A stretch of DNA of 64,000 nucleotides from JAHEGP01 sp963792875 (GCA_963792875.1 CAWBXV010000002.1:682001-746000), one strand, 5' to 3'. Numbered from the stretch's first letter, positions 1 through 9,418 are shown. The notes: generated from the sequence alone by a model not told the origin. Numbers and translations are program-made.

Positions 1-27
1 AACATTAATCAGAACGATCTGGCGCAA
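1..27 (-). CDS. serB: Phosphoserine phosphatase SerB, first nine codons only
   Basis: The complement of the first 27 bases reads from a TTG start as (M)RQIVLINV, which resembles the conserved SerB N-terminus MREIVLIN known from Pseudomonas. A GAGG Shine-Dalgarno lies five bases upstream of the TTG. SerB is the last enzyme of serine synthesis, removing phosphate from L-phosphoserine. The gene runs off the left edge of the window. An AhpA/YtjB-like gene reading the other way beside serB is a known gammaproteobacterial arrangement (E. coli ytjB-serB), which supports the call. Only nine codons are visible, so the identification rests on a short match plus context. Confidence 0.6.
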
Positions 28-89
28 CGCGGCCTCGCTGGAACGATATCAGACAGAGCAGGGGCGCGTATTGTAACCGCAGATCGCCC

Positions 90-1308
90 ATGCTAGAACT
101 GCCGGCCGGAAACTCGAGCGGGGGAGCATCGCACGTGCAGTGGTACTACCGAATGGGACTGGGGCGCCGACTCGCCCTTGGCAGCGCGGCCCTGACCGCG
201 CTCATCGTCGCCGCCTTGCTGAGCCTTGCGGACTATCGCACCGAGCGCAACCGGTCCACCGACGCCAGCAATGCCATCATCGCGGCGCAGCTGGCCGGCA
301 GCGCCGCGGAATTCATCATCAACCGCGACCACCTGGCACTGCAGGCCCTGCTCGGCGAGTTGACCCGACATCCGGCGGTGGTATTCGCGACGGTCAAGGA
401 TCAGGAGCAGCGCACGCTCGCGGAGAGCGGCACCGCGGGCATCGAAGGCAAGTCCCTGGCGACTTACTCGCAGCCCTGCAAGCTCGGTGACGACGCCGTC
501 GGCTCGGTCGACATTCAGGTCAGACAACCCGATGCCCGCCAGTTCAACCTGACGCACATCACCCTGCTGAGCGGCGTCGTGTTCATCCTGTGCGCCTCGC
601 TGCTGCTGCTGCATCTGCACGGACTGGATGCGGCCCTGTCGCTGGCCAACCGCCGGCTGCGCACCGTGGTGCCCGCACCGGCAACCCCGCAACCCGGCGG
701 CCCCCTGGCGCTGCTCGGTGCGCTGTCGAGCAACGCGGCAGACCGCTACGGCCCGCTGACGGCAGGCCAGCCGGCCGTGGCGTTGGCGCTGCGCCTGCCG
801 GAGCTGGCCGAAGACTTTCCCGGCCAACGGCCCAACCCGGTGCGCCTGGCCGAAGTCGTCCAGTCGGTCACCCAGATCGCCGACCAGCAGCTGGCACGCC
901 TCAGCGGCCGCCACGACGGCTGGCTGCTCGAATTCCGCAGCGGCGACGGCCGCGCTGCGCGCGCCATGCGCTGCGCGGCCAGGCTTCGCGAGGCGCTGGA
1001 GAGCGGCAGCTGGAACCATGACTGGCACATGACCCTCGATCTTGGAGGCACTGCGCGACGACGGCGCAAGCCCGGCCCTGCGCGAACTGCAGTGGCAGCG
1101 CAATTGCGACCGGCTCTATCACCAGACCGCAGCCCATAAGGGCCTGCTGGTGACGCGGCTGGCGCTGAGCGAGGCCGCCATCAACCAGCGCGTGCAGGTG
1201 AGCGAGCTGGACGGCGACTGGTACCGCGTCACTCAGTTCGGCAGCGCCGCGCGAGCGCGGCCGACGGCCGCCGTCGCCACCACCGGGTGCTGCCCCGGCC
1301 CCGCCTAG
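90..1308 (+). pseudogene. AhpA/YtjB-like membrane protein, disrupted by a +1 frameshift
   Basis: This is a two-segment membrane protein: one hydrophobic helix near the N-terminus (around ALGSAALTALIVAALLS), a periplasmic part, a second helix around residues 155-175 (TLLSGVVFILCASLLLLH) and a cytoplasmic C-terminal region. Position and architecture match the AhpA/YtjB family found divergent from serB; its role is poorly known. The reading frame breaks near 1042. The first frame gives ...WHMTLDL and then nonsense-like sequence ending at 1139, while a second frame continues sensibly as LEALRDDGASPALREL to a stop at 1308. Removing one T from CTTGGAG at 1041-1047 restores a single frame. The 3' end overlaps the parC stop by 4 bases (convergent). 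The start could be the ATG at 90 or at 153; neither has a clear ribosome site. A sequencing error would explain the break equally well. Confidence 0.6.
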
Positions 1309-3557
1309 GCGCTCGACTCTTTGCGCTCCACGGCGACGCGATCCACCTTCTGAAAGCCCCGGGGCAGCTTGTTGCCCCGCCGGCCGCGCTCGCCGAGGTA
1401 GTGATCGAGGTCTGACCGCCTGAGCTTGAGATGGCGCTGCCCGGCGTTGACCAGCAGCGTGTCGCCCGCACTGAGAATGGCCAGCGAGACCACGAACTCC
1501 AGCCGCTCCGCCACTCTGGACGAAGGGATGGCGATGAGCTTGTTGCCCTTGCCGCGGGACAGCTCCGGCAGCTCCGCGACAGGGAACGCCAGCATGCGCC
1601 CCTCGTTGCTCACGACGACGACCAGATCATCGGCGCTATCGACGCGCAGAGGCGCCATCACCAGCCCGCCCGAGGGCACGCTGACAACCGCCTTGCCGCT
1701 GCGGTTCTTGGTCTGCAGCTCTCCCAGCCGCGCGATGAAACCATAGCCGGCATCGCTGGCCAGCAGGTAGCGCTGCTCGGGCTCGCCCAGCATGACGCCC
1801 TCGAAACTCGCCCCCGACGGCACGGTGAGGCGGCCGGTCAGCGGCTCGCCCTGACCCCGCGCCGACGGCAGCAGATGGGCGGGCAGGGTATAGGCCTTGC
1901 CGGTGGAATCGAGCAGCACCAGCCGCTGGTTGCTGCGGCCCCGCACGGCGAAGCGGAAGGCATCGCCCGCTTTGTAGCTCAGGCTGGTCGGCTCGATGTC
2001 GTGGCCCTTGGCCGAGCGGATCCAGCCCTTTTCCGATACCACGACGGTCACGGGCTCGGCGGTGAGCAGGTCATCCTCGGAGAAGGCGCGCGCTTCCTCG
2101 CGCGAGACGATGGGCGAACGCCGGGCGTCGCCGTACTCTTGGGCCACCTGCCTGAGCTCAGTCTTCAACAGCGTCTTCAGCCGGGCCTCGGAGCCCAGGG
2201 TCCGCTCGATGCCGTCGCGCTCCTTACTCAGTTCATCCTGCTCCGCCCTGATGGCGATCTCCTCGAGCTTGGCCAGATTGCGCAGCTTCAGGTCCAGGAT
2301 GGCTTCCGCCTGCCCATCGGAGATGCCGAAGCGCGCCATGAGGGCCAGCTTGGGCTTGTCCTCATGGCGGATGATGGCGATGACCTCGTCGATATTGAGG
2401 TAGGCCACCAGCAGACCTTCGAGCACGTGCAGGCGCTTGAGGATTTTTTCGAGGCGATGCTGCAAGCGGCGGCGCACGGTCTGCGTGCGGAAACTCAACC
2501 ACTCGCGCAGGATCGTCGCCAGGTCCTTGACCCCGGGCCTGCCGTCGACGCCGATGATATTGAGGTTGACCCGGTAATTGCGCTCCAGGTCGGTGGTCGC
2601 GAACAGATGCGCCATCAGCGCATCGGCATCGACCCGGCTGGAGCGCGGGATAATCACCAGCCGGGTCGGGTTTTCGTGGTCTGACTCGTCCCGCAGGTCC
2701 GCCACCATGGGCAGCTTCTTCGCCTGCATCTGCTGCGCGATCTGCTCCAGCACCCTGGCGCCGGAGACCTGGTGCGGCAGCGCGCCGATGACGATATCGC
2801 CCTGCTCCACCTGATACACCGCACGCATTTTCAAGCTGCCGCGGCCCGTCTGGTAGATACTGAGGATGTCCTCCCGGGCGGTGATGAGTTCGGCATCGGT
2901 GGGAAAATCCGGTCCCGCGATATGCGTGCAGAGCTCGGCCACCGTCGCTGCGGGAGAATCCAGCAGCGCGATGCAGGCCGCCACCACCTCCCGCAGATTG
3001 TGCGGCGGAATATCCGTGGCCATGCCGACGGCGATGCCGGTGGTGCCATTGAGCAGGACGTGGGGGACGCGCGCGGGCAGCACGACCGGCTCCTCCAGGC
3101 TGCCATCGAAATTGGGCGTCCAGTCCACGGTGCCCTGACCCAGCTCTGAGAGCAGCAGCTCGGCAAAGGGCGTCAGGCGCGCCTCGGTGTAGCGCATCGC
3201 GGCAAAGGATTTGGGGTCGTCCGGAGAGCCCCAGTTGCCCTGACCATCGATCAGCGGATAGCGGTAGCTGAAAGGCTGCGCCATCAACACCATCGCCTCG
3301 TAGGCGGCGCTGTCGCCATGGGGGTGAAACTTGCCGATCACATCACCCACGGTGCGCGCCGACTTCTTGTGCTTGGAGGTGGCCTTGAGCCCCAGCTCGC
3401 TCATGGCGTAGATGATGCGCCGCTGTACCGGCTTGAGGCCGTCGCCGATGTGGGGCAGGGCACGATCGAGGATGACGTACATGGAATAGTTCAGGTACGA
3501 CCGCTCGGCGTAGGCTTTCAGGGGAACGTTTTCGATATTTTCCAGCATCGCTTCCAT
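1305..3557 (-). CDS. parC: DNA topoisomerase IV subunit A
   Basis: ParC is the DNA-cleaving subunit of topoisomerase IV, which decatenates daughter chromosomes together with ParE (encoded here at 18625-20511). The product is about 750 residues, close to E. coli ParC (752). The winged-helix/tower region is at the N-terminus with the catalytic tyrosine at about residue 123 (AAMRYTEARL). The quinolone-determining region reads HPHGDSAAYEAM with serine at 83 and glutamate at 87, equivalent to the unmutated E. coli S80 and E84. The C-terminal third is the DNA-wrapping beta-pinwheel. The ATG at 3557 is chosen because MEAMLENIENVPLKAYAE matches the family N-terminus; the open frame extends further upstream without homology. 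A 73-base gap separates it from the upstream permease gene on the same strand. Confidence 0.95.
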   Translation of the reverse strand: MEAMLENIENVPLKAYAERSYLNYSMYVILDRALPHIGDGLKPVQRRIIYAMSELGLKATSKHKKSARTVGDVIGKFHPHGDSAAYEAMVLMAQPFSYRYPLIDGQGNWGSPDDPKSFAAMRYTEARLTPFAELLLSELGQGTVDWTPNFDGSLEEPVVLPARVPHVLLNGTTGIAVGMATDIPPHNLREVVAACIALLDSPAATVAELCTHIAGPDFPTDAELITAREDILSIYQTGRGSLKMRAVYQVEQGDIVIGALPHQVSGARVLEQIAQQMQAKKLPMVADLRDESDHENPTRLVIIPRSSRVDADALMAHLFATTDLERNYRVNLNIIGVDGRPGVKDLATILREWLSFRTQTVRRRLQHRLEKILKRLHVLEGLLVAYLNIDEVIAIIRHEDKPKLALMARFGISDGQAEAILDLKLRNLAKLEEIAIRAEQDELSKERDGIERTLGSEARLKTLLKTELRQVAQEYGDARRSPIVSREEARAFSEDDLLTAEPVTVVVSEKGWIRSAKGHDIEPTSLSYKAGDAFRFAVRGRSNQRLVLLDSTGKAYTLPAHLLPSARGQGEPLTGRLTVPSGASFEGVMLGEPEQRYLLASDAGYGFIARLGELQTKNRSGKAVVSVPSGGLVMAPLRVDSADDLVVVVSNEGRMLAFPVAELPELSRGKGNKLIAIPSSRVAERLEFVVSLAILSAGDTLLVNAGQRHLKLRRSDLDHYLGERGRRGNKLPRGFQKVDRVAVERKESSA

Positions 3558-3630
3558 ACTCGGGGGGTGGCGCCGGCAGCATCGCGCCTGGCAATCAGCG
3601 GCGCAGCATATCACCAGCACGAGTTGGCTG

Positions 3631-4773
3631 TTAAGACTCCTCGGGCGCAGGCTCCTCGGGCGCTGCTGCAGGCGGCGGCGCCGAGGCACCGGCATCACCT
3701 CCCGGGGTGCCCGCCGCAGGAGCGGCGCCGCGGCGGTCGTCGTACTCGTGCTCACCGCCCAGCGCGACCGCGAGCCAGCGCGTCTCCTCGATGCCGTCGA
3801 AGGCGATCTTGAGGGTCATGGTCAGCGGCACCGACAGAAACATGCCAACGGGGCCGAGCAGCCACCCCCACACCACCAGGGAGACGAACACCACCAGCGT
3901 CGACAGGCCCAGACTGCGGCCCATCAGGCGCGGCTCGATGAGATTGCCAACGATGCCGTTGATCACCAGATAGGCCAGCGCGACCCATCCTGCGGTCGCA
4001 AAGCCATGCTGGATGAGCGCCATCAGCAGCGCCGGTACCGCCGCAATGATCGAGCCGATATTGGGCACGAAATTGAGAGCGAAGGCGACGACACCCCACA
4101 GCACGGCGTAGTCGATGCTGAACAGGCGCAGAATGACCGCCACTGTCAGGCCGGTGGCCAGACTCAGCAGCGACTTGATGACGATGTAGCGGTTCAAGGT
4201 AGCGGCGAACTGGCCGAAACGGATGATCGCCTGCTCCGGGTCGCGGGCGATGCGGTGCACCTTACCCCGGAAGCTCGACAGCTCGAGAAGGATGAAAGCG
4301 ACGGTGAGAAAGATGAGAAAGGCATTGGCCAGGGTACCCAGCAGCCGGTTGAGCGCGGAGCCGACGAACCCCATGGCGGCGCTGAGATCGAACAGCGTGC
4401 GCGCCTTGTCCATGTCCAGATGTACGCCATGCGACGCCAACCAGATGAGCAGCTGGGTATTGATCTCCTGCAGGCGCGACTGGTACTGGGGAAGGGATTG
4501 CGCAAAACCGTCCAGCGAGGTCCCTGCCAGGCCCGACAGCACCAATGCCAGCGACACGATCAACAGCATCACCAGGGCCAGCGCCGCCATCCTGGGGACG
4601 CGGTGCCGCATGAACCACAGCATGACCGGGGCGCTGATGGCGGCGATAAACAGCGCGATGAGGAAGGGCGAGATGATGGGCTCTGCCGCCTTGACGCCCG
4701 CCAGGATGACGACGACGGCCGCAAAGGTGAGCGACAACACGAAACTTTTCGGCAGCTGCACGCGCTCGCCCAT
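3631..4773 (-). CDS. AI-2E family transporter (PerM/TqsA-type permease)
   Basis: This is a polytopic inner-membrane protein of about 380 residues, with hydrophobic stretches through the N-terminal 100 residues (SFVLSLTFAAVVVILAG and following) and clustered helices in the C-terminal half. The motif around NFVPNIGSIIAAVPALLMAL and the GNLIEPRLMGRSLGLS segment are hallmarks of the AI-2E/PerM (UPF0118) family. Characterised members export autoinducer-2 or act as sodium-proton antiporters; the substrate here cannot be inferred. The last 40 residues are an Ala/Pro/Glu-rich tail, probably disordered and cytoplasmic. The start at 4773 (MGERVQLPKSF) follows GGTGGG upstream. A second, divergent member of the family lies at 50132-51190. 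Confidence 0.85.
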   Translation of the reverse strand: MGERVQLPKSFVLSLTFAAVVVILAGVKAAEPIISPFLIALFIAAISAPVMLWFMRHRVPRMAALALVMLLIVSLALVLSGLAGTSLDGFAQSLPQYQSRLQEINTQLLIWLASHGVHLDMDKARTLFDLSAAMGFVGSALNRLLGTLANAFLIFLTVAFILLELSSFRGKVHRIARDPEQAIIRFGQFAATLNRYIVIKSLLSLATGLTVAVILRLFSIDYAVLWGVVAFALNFVPNIGSIIAAVPALLMALIQHGFATAGWVALAYLVINGIVGNLIEPRLMGRSLGLSTLVVFVSLVVWGWLLGPVGMFLSVPLTMTLKIAFDGIEETRWLAVALGGEHEYDDRRGAAPAAGTPGGDAGASAPPPAAAPEEPAPEES

Positions 4774-4860
4774 AGACCCACCATTCCCGCACTGGGTTTG
4801 CGGACGATAGTATCCCGGAAGCGCCCGCTTCACCAGCAGTCGCTGCACCGGCCTGCGAAC

Positions 4861-4888
4861 TTGCGCCGGCTCCAGGGGTCACTATAAT
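4861..4888 (+). promoter_or_regulatory. Predicted sigma-70 promoter upstream of the PLD-family gene
   Basis: TTGCGC (4861-4866) and a perfect TATAAT (4883-4888) are separated by 16 bases. Transcription would begin near 4895 and run into the phospholipase-D-family gene at 5042, leaving an untranslated leader of about 145 bases. A 35-codon open frame at 4928-5035 lies inside the leader but looks like nothing known. Confidence 0.5.
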
Positions 4889-5041
4889 GCTACGCTCCTC
4901 GAACCAGACCCGGCCACATCGGCAGAAATGTTCAGTATGGATTCGGCAGAAGCGATGAGCGCGGCACGGGCCACTGCCCCGCTGGCCAACCAATGCTCCT
5001 GCGCTGTCACGGCCGCCCGGGCAGACGGCGGGTAGCCGGCG

Positions 5042-6583
5042 ATGAGGCCGCTACCCTCCCGGGCGCTCGCCGCGGCGGCCGCGTCGCTGGCCGCGCTGCT
5101 GCTGGCTGCCGGCTGCACCACGGTCCCCGCCGGCCGCGACTATACCCCGTCGTTCCACCTGCAGGCGAACGCCGCGACCCGCATCGCGCAGCAACTGACC
5201 GCCGCCCTGCCTGCGGGCGCTAGCGCGGGCGCCGCGAGGCTGGTGAGCAGCGGCTTCGACGCCTGGGAAGACCGGCTGCGCCTGACCCAGCTGGCGGACC
5301 AGAGCCTCGATCTGCAGTATTTCAGCTGGGACGTGGATGAGTCCGGTCTGGTGCTGCTGAGTCACGTGATCGATGCCGCCGAGCGGGGGGTGCGGGTGCG
5401 CCTGCTGCTCGACGACATGATGGCCATCCAGCACGATGTGCTGGCCAAGGTCGACGCCCATGACAACATCGAGGTGCGCCTGTTCAACCCCTTCTCGACG
5501 CAGCGCATGCATGTGCTGATCAGGCCGTTCGAGTGGCTGGTCAAGGACCGGCTCAACGTCCGCATGCACAACAAGCTGTTCATCGCCGACGGTCTGGTAG
5601 GCATCGCGGGTGGGCGCAACATCGAGAATCGCTACTTCTGGCTCGACCGGACCCTGAACCACAGGGACCTGGACGCCCTCGTCGTCGGGACCGCCGTGCC
5701 CGCCATGCAGACCAGCTTCGACGCCTACTGGAACAGCCCCTGGGCCGTTCCCCTGAGCCAGCTCGAGCGCCCAGCCGACCCCCGCCAGGCGCGCCGCTAC
5801 TACGAGGCGCTGCGCAGCTACCGGGACCGCCCCGAGGTGACCGCGCTGCTGCGCAGCGCCGGGCTGGGGCCGCTGGAACGCTACCGCGTGGACCACGATC
5901 TGCAGCCCGCCCGGGTCGAATATATCGCCGACCCGCCCGCCAAAGTGGTCGACCGCCAACCCCGTCAGTTCGCCCGGCTCGACCGCCTGGCGCGGCGGCA
6001 TGCCCACCAGCGGCTGCTCATCGGCATGGCCTACCTGGTGCCCACCGACGCCGTGCTGCAACAGGCCAGGGTCCTGCTCGAACGCGGCGTGACCCTCTCC
6101 GTCCTCACCAATTCCATGGCGTCGATTGACTTCCCCGCCGCATTTTCAGGCTACGCCGCAGCCCGCCGCGACCTGCTCGACATGGGCATCGCCCTGTACG
6201 AGTATGCGCCCGACGCCCGCTACGACGACTGCGGCGCCAACTGCGCGGCCACCCGCATGAGCTTTCACTCGAAATACGTCGTCATCGATGACGCCATCAG
6301 CTACATCGGCACCATGAACTACGACCCGCGCTCCATCGATCTCAATACGGAGGCCGGCCTGGTCATTTACGATCCGCAGCTCACGGCGCAGGTCGCCGAG
6401 GTGTTCTTTGCCGACGCGCGCACGCGCAACAGCTGGCAGGTCGGCCACGCCAGCCCGGTGCGCTGGAGCCGCCCCCTGCCCGACGGCACGCGCGAGGTGC
6501 GCGCGCGCGAACCCGATGCGAGCCTGCTGCAGAAATTGGCAGTCGGGATCTGGCGCATCATGCCGCTGGCCGACGAGTACTAG
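5042..6583 (+). CDS. Phospholipase D family lipoprotein (ClsC/YmdC-like)
   Basis: This PLD-superfamily protein of 513 residues has two HKD motifs: HNKLFIAD with His at about residue 176, followed by GGRNIENRYF, and HSKYVVID with His at about 409, followed by GTMNYDPRS. This two-HKD layout with a trailing asparagine motif is typical of cardiolipin synthase ClsC/YmdC relatives, which transfer phosphatidyl groups between phospholipids. The N-terminus is a lipoprotein signal ending in LLAAGC, predicting lipidation at the cysteine near residue 25 and anchoring outside the cytoplasm, which is unusual for a synthase but seen in this subgroup. It has its own promoter upstream and ends 15 bases from the convergent DUF481 gene. 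Synthase versus phospholipase activity cannot be decided from the sequence. Confidence 0.85.
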   Translation: MRPLPSRALAAAAASLAALLLAAGCTTVPAGRDYTPSFHLQANAATRIAQQLTAALPAGASAGAARLVSSGFDAWEDRLRLTQLADQSLDLQYFSWDVDESGLVLLSHVIDAAERGVRVRLLLDDMMAIQHDVLAKVDAHDNIEVRLFNPFSTQRMHVLIRPFEWLVKDRLNVRMHNKLFIADGLVGIAGGRNIENRYFWLDRTLNHRDLDALVVGTAVPAMQTSFDAYWNSPWAVPLSQLERPADPRQARRYYEALRSYRDRPEVTALLRSAGLGPLERYRVDHDLQPARVEYIADPPAKVVDRQPRQFARLDRLARRHAHQRLLIGMAYLVPTDAVLQQARVLLERGVTLSVLTNSMASIDFPAAFSGYAAARRDLLDMGIALYEYAPDARYDDCGANCAATRMSFHSKYVVIDDAISYIGTMNYDPRSIDLNTEAGLVIYDPQLTAQVAEVFFADARTRNSWQVGHASPVRWSRPLPDGTREVRAREPDASLLQKLAVGIWRIMPLADEY

Positions 6584-6598
6584 GCGCCATGGGCGAGC

Positions 6599-7663
6599 CT
6601 AGAAGGTCCAGCCCAGAGAGGTCGTCAGCCCGTAGTCCGAATCGCTTACCGCAGTTTCCTCGCCGCCATCCTCGACGTTGGGCGGTCGGTTGTCGGTGCT
6701 GGCATAGACGGTGAAATTGAGGGTCAGATCGGCGATGATCTCCCAGCTCAACACGGAGTTCAACGATGTCCGCACCCTGCCGCGCTCCGTGAGGCTGGGG
6801 AAGACCGTGAAGCGCGCCACCAGGTCCGCCTTGGGGGTATTGAATTTGAAGTATTCGTAACCGACGCTGCCGAAGCATTCCAGCGAGGTGCGGCTAGACT
6901 TCGCTGCGCTGAAGTAGCTCTCGTTGTTCAATGCCAGCCCGGCGGACGCATCTAATCGATTCTGGTTGGTGTTCACAAACTGGCGCTGCCCGCCACCCAG
7001 CAGCAGCGTCCGCAGGCGCAGATCGAGCTCGCTGTTCTGCTCCAGCTCCGCCCCTTCCAGCGTCGCCCACTTGGGCCGCAGATAGAACCGATGGCTCATA
7101 TTGAGGAAATAGCGCTCATTGGGTGAAGTGTCCTCGCGCGTCGAACTGGTGGCGCTGAACGTGCTGTCATAGGTATGCCGCTGGGAGCGGTACTTGACGG
7201 TGAAACCGAAATTGTACTGCTGCTCGCTGTTGGCCTTGCGGAAATTCAAGCCCGCACTCACCGACCCGTCGAGGCGATTGATGAAGGTATCCTTGATCCG
7301 GGTGATAACCACCACCGAGTACTTGTCCAGGCGCACGGCGCGGTCGGCATAGGCGACCTCGATGCTGGCAAAATCACCGGAGGTCCTGATGGTGCCGAAC
7401 GCCCGCAGGCCGGTCACGGTCTCGAGGGTAAAGTTCTTGTCCGAGCGGATCGACTTGATATCGAGCCACTCGATGTACACGGTACTCATGCTGTCGGTCT
7501 TGAATCGCAGCAGCCCCCGGTACAGCTCCTTGACGTCACCGGTCAGCACATCGCCGTTGAACAGCACGACGACGTCGGTTTTCTGCGCCTGCGCCGGGCC
7601 TGGAAACGCCAGCGCCAGCACCAGCATCAACACCGTTACGAATTGTTTGATCGCACACCTCAA
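6599..7663 (-). CDS. DUF481 domain protein, predicted outer-membrane beta-barrel
   Basis: The product has a signal peptide (RCAIKQFVTVLMLVLALAF, cleavage after PAQA) and a short N-terminal region with a motif typical of DUF481 proteins (VVVLFNGDVLTGDVKELYRG). It ends in alternating polar/hydrophobic strands closing with LTTSLGWTF; the C-terminal Phe and strand pattern fit an outer-membrane beta-barrel. Function is unknown; family members appear in salt- or stress-induced outer-membrane sets. I chose the TTG at 7663 because it starts a well-formed signal peptide with early Arg and Lys; the open frame extends upstream to 7825 and an ATG at 7693 is an alternative. It is convergent with the PLD-family gene. 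Confidence 0.7.
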   Translation of the reverse strand: MRCAIKQFVTVLMLVLALAFPGPAQAQKTDVVVLFNGDVLTGDVKELYRGLLRFKTDSMSTVYIEWLDIKSIRSDKNFTLETVTGLRAFGTIRTSGDFASIEVAYADRAVRLDKYSVVVITRIKDTFINRLDGSVSAGLNFRKANSEQQYNFGFTVKYRSQRHTYDSTFSATSSTREDTSPNERYFLNMSHRFYLRPKWATLEGAELEQNSELDLRLRTLLLGGGQRQFVNTNQNRLDASAGLALNNESYFSAAKSSRTSLECFGSVGYEYFKFNTPKADLVARFTVFPSLTERGRVRTSLNSVLSWEIIADLTLNFTVYASTDNRPPNVEDGGEETAVSDSDYGLTTSLGWTF

Positions 7664-7924
7664 GCCTTCAGACCACCCCGCCCCCTCCACCATCGTCGCC
7701 GCGACATCACGCCCGTCGAGCCCTGACAGCACCGCAATAATGCTTGCCTGCGATGACTGAAGATCGGTAGGCTGCCAACTGAGCCGAGCGCGTCGTTGTC
7801 GCCAATCGCGCGGGGGGCGCTCCAAGCGAAAGCCGGCATTCTAATACGATGGCCGGAGCTTGGCCACGCCGCTGGCCGCTCGCTCAGCACGGCGCATTCA
7901 AACAACCATGGGGGCCACCAGAGC

Positions 7925-8323
7925 ATGCCGAAACAGCTGCAAGACTCCGAATACCTGTCGCTTGGCACCTGGCGCAAGAACGGCACGATCGTCGACACGC
8001 CGGTGTGGTTTGCGCCCGGCGGCGACTACCTCTACGTTTTCAGCGCCGGGGATGCCGGCAAGGTCAAGCGCTTGCGCAACAGTTCCAGGGCCCGCGTGGC
8101 CCCCTGTACCGTCACCGGCAAGGTGCTTGGCGGCTGGCAGGACGCCACTGCGATCGTGCTGGACGATCCGCAGGAGATCGCAGCGGCCTATCAGGCGCTG
8201 CACGCCCGCTACCGCTGGCGCATGGTCGCCATCGACCTGGTGTCGCGCCTGGCGGGGCGCTTCAAAAAGCGCAAGCTGATCCGCATCGCCCTGCACGGCG
8301 GAGCCGGCGCTCCCGCGGCATGA
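7925..8323 (+). CDS. PPOX-class flavin split-barrel protein (F420/FMN-type oxidoreductase-like)
   Basis: This 132-residue protein begins LQDSEYLSLGTWRKNGTIVDTPVWFAP, the opening of the pyridoxamine-5'-phosphate-oxidase-like split barrel, followed by YVFSAGDAGKVKRLRNS (cofactor-phosphate region) and RVAPCTVTGKVLGGW. Family members bind FMN or F420 and reduce small substrates; the name 'PPOX class F420-dependent' is a family label and does not prove F420 use here. The start is the ATG at 7925, since the upstream part of the open frame has no family similarity. It lies 90 bases upstream of cmoB on the same strand, possibly cotranscribed. Confidence 0.75.
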   Translation: MPKQLQDSEYLSLGTWRKNGTIVDTPVWFAPGGDYLYVFSAGDAGKVKRLRNSSRARVAPCTVTGKVLGGWQDATAIVLDDPQEIAAAYQALHARYRWRMVAIDLVSRLAGRFKKRKLIRIALHGGAGAPAA

Positions 8324-8413
8324 GCGCGGCGCCACCACGGCCGGCGGCAGGGTATCGCCCGGGCGGCCCCGCCGCATCCTGCCGGAACGGTTCATGACAG
8401 CCCGGCCTTGCCC

Positions 8414-9391
8414 ATGATCGACTTCGACGAATTTTTCGACGCCATCGCCGGCACTCCGCTGGCGCCATTCCGCGAGGCCTGGCAGGCTGCCATCGCCGCG
8501 CGCTATGAGCACCGGCCCCACGGCGAGCACGAGCGCTGGCAGCGGGCGCTGGAGGCCCTGCCGAAGCTGCCGCCGGGGCGCTGCGAACCGGGCGCCAGCG
8601 CGGTAGCGGCGATCGCCCCCGCAGCCGTCACCGCGGACCAGCGACAGGCGCTGCAGCAGTCTCTCATGGCCCTGCACCCCTGGCGCAAAGGCCCGTTCTC
8701 GCTCCACGGGATAGACATCGACGCCGAGTGGCGCTCGGACTGGAAGTGGCAGCGCGTGAGCCGGCACATCAGCCCCCTTCACAACCGGCGCGTGCTCGAC
8801 GTAGGCTGCGGCAACGGCTACTACTTGTGGCGCATGGTGGCCGAGGGCGCCTCGCTGGCGCTGGGGGTCGACCCGACCCGCCTGTGCCTGTTTCAATTCC
8901 ACGCCGTCAAGCAGTACCTGGGGGCACTGCCGGCGTATCTGCTGCCATTGCGCAGCGAAGACCTGCCGGCCGATATGCGCAGTTTCGACACCGTATTCAG
9001 CATGGGCGTGCTCTACCATCGGCGCTCGCCCTTCGATCATCTGGCCGAGCTGCGCGGCGCGCTGAAACCCGGCGGGGAGCTGGTGCTCGAAACGCTCATC
9101 ATCGATGGCGCAGCCGGACAGGTGCTGGTGCCCGGCGACCGCTACGCGCAGATGCGCAATGTCTGGTTTCTGCCCAGCGCGCCGGAACTGCTGCACTGGC
9201 TGGCCAAGGCGGGCTTCGAAGCCGCGCGCCTGGTCGACATCACGCAGACCAGCACCGAGGAGCAGCGCCGCACCGACTGGATGCGCTTCCACTCGCTGGA
9301 GCAGTTTCTCGATCCCGACGACCACGACCGCACCGTGGAGGGATACCCCGCGCCGCGCCGGGGCATATTCATCGCCCGGGCGCCCGCCTGA
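8414..9391 (+). CDS. cmoB: tRNA U34 carboxymethyltransferase CmoB
   Basis: CmoB transfers the carboxymethyl group of carboxy-S-adenosylmethionine to 5-hydroxyuridine at the tRNA wobble position, making cmo5U. The 325-residue product begins MIDFDEFF as in E. coli CmoB (MIDFGNFY), which decides the ATG at 8414 over the in-frame TTG two codons upstream. The Rossmann motif VLDVGCGNGYYLWRM, the following ALGVDPTRLCLFQF and the segment FSMGVLYHRRSPFDHL are diagnostic. CmoA, which makes the cofactor and is usually adjacent, is not in this window. The TGA at 9389-9391 lies in the same frame as the MipA/OmpV-like gene that follows 24 bases later. Confidence 0.93.
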   Translation: MIDFDEFFDAIAGTPLAPFREAWQAAIAARYEHRPHGEHERWQRALEALPKLPPGRCEPGASAVAAIAPAAVTADQRQALQQSLMALHPWRKGPFSLHGIDIDAEWRSDWKWQRVSRHISPLHNRRVLDVGCGNGYYLWRMVAEGASLALGVDPTRLCLFQFHAVKQYLGALPAYLLPLRSEDLPADMRSFDTVFSMGVLYHRRSPFDHLAELRGALKPGGELVLETLIIDGAAGQVLVPGDRYAQMRNVWFLPSAPELLHWLAKAGFEAARLVDITQTSTEEQRRTDWMRFHSLEQFLDPDDHDRTVEGYPAPRRGIFIARAPA

Positions 9392-9402
9392 GGCCACACA
9401 CC

Positions 9403-9418
9403 GAGGATCGCCACCCTG
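9403..9418 (+). promoter_or_regulatory. Ribosome-binding site and probable CTG start of the MipA/OmpV gene
   Basis: Between the cmoB stop (9389-9391) and the signal-peptide codons of the next gene, the frame contains no ATG, GTG or TTG. The only plausible initiation point is CTG at 9416-9418, with GAGG at 9403-9406 nine bases upstream, a near-ideal spacing. ATC at 9407 is too close to the GAGG. Either a rare CTG start is used or the base is a mutation or sequencing error. Confidence 0.5.

Noticed and set aside
3558..3755. N-terminal extension of ParC encoded upstream of 3557
   Set aside because: The extra 66 residues are Arg/Pro-rich without homology and the ATG at 3557 begins the family N-terminus.
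4928..5035. A 35-codon open frame (MFSMDSAEAMSAARAT...) in the leader of the PLD-family gene
   Set aside because: No ribosome site, no recognisable feature, and such short frames are common by chance in this composition.
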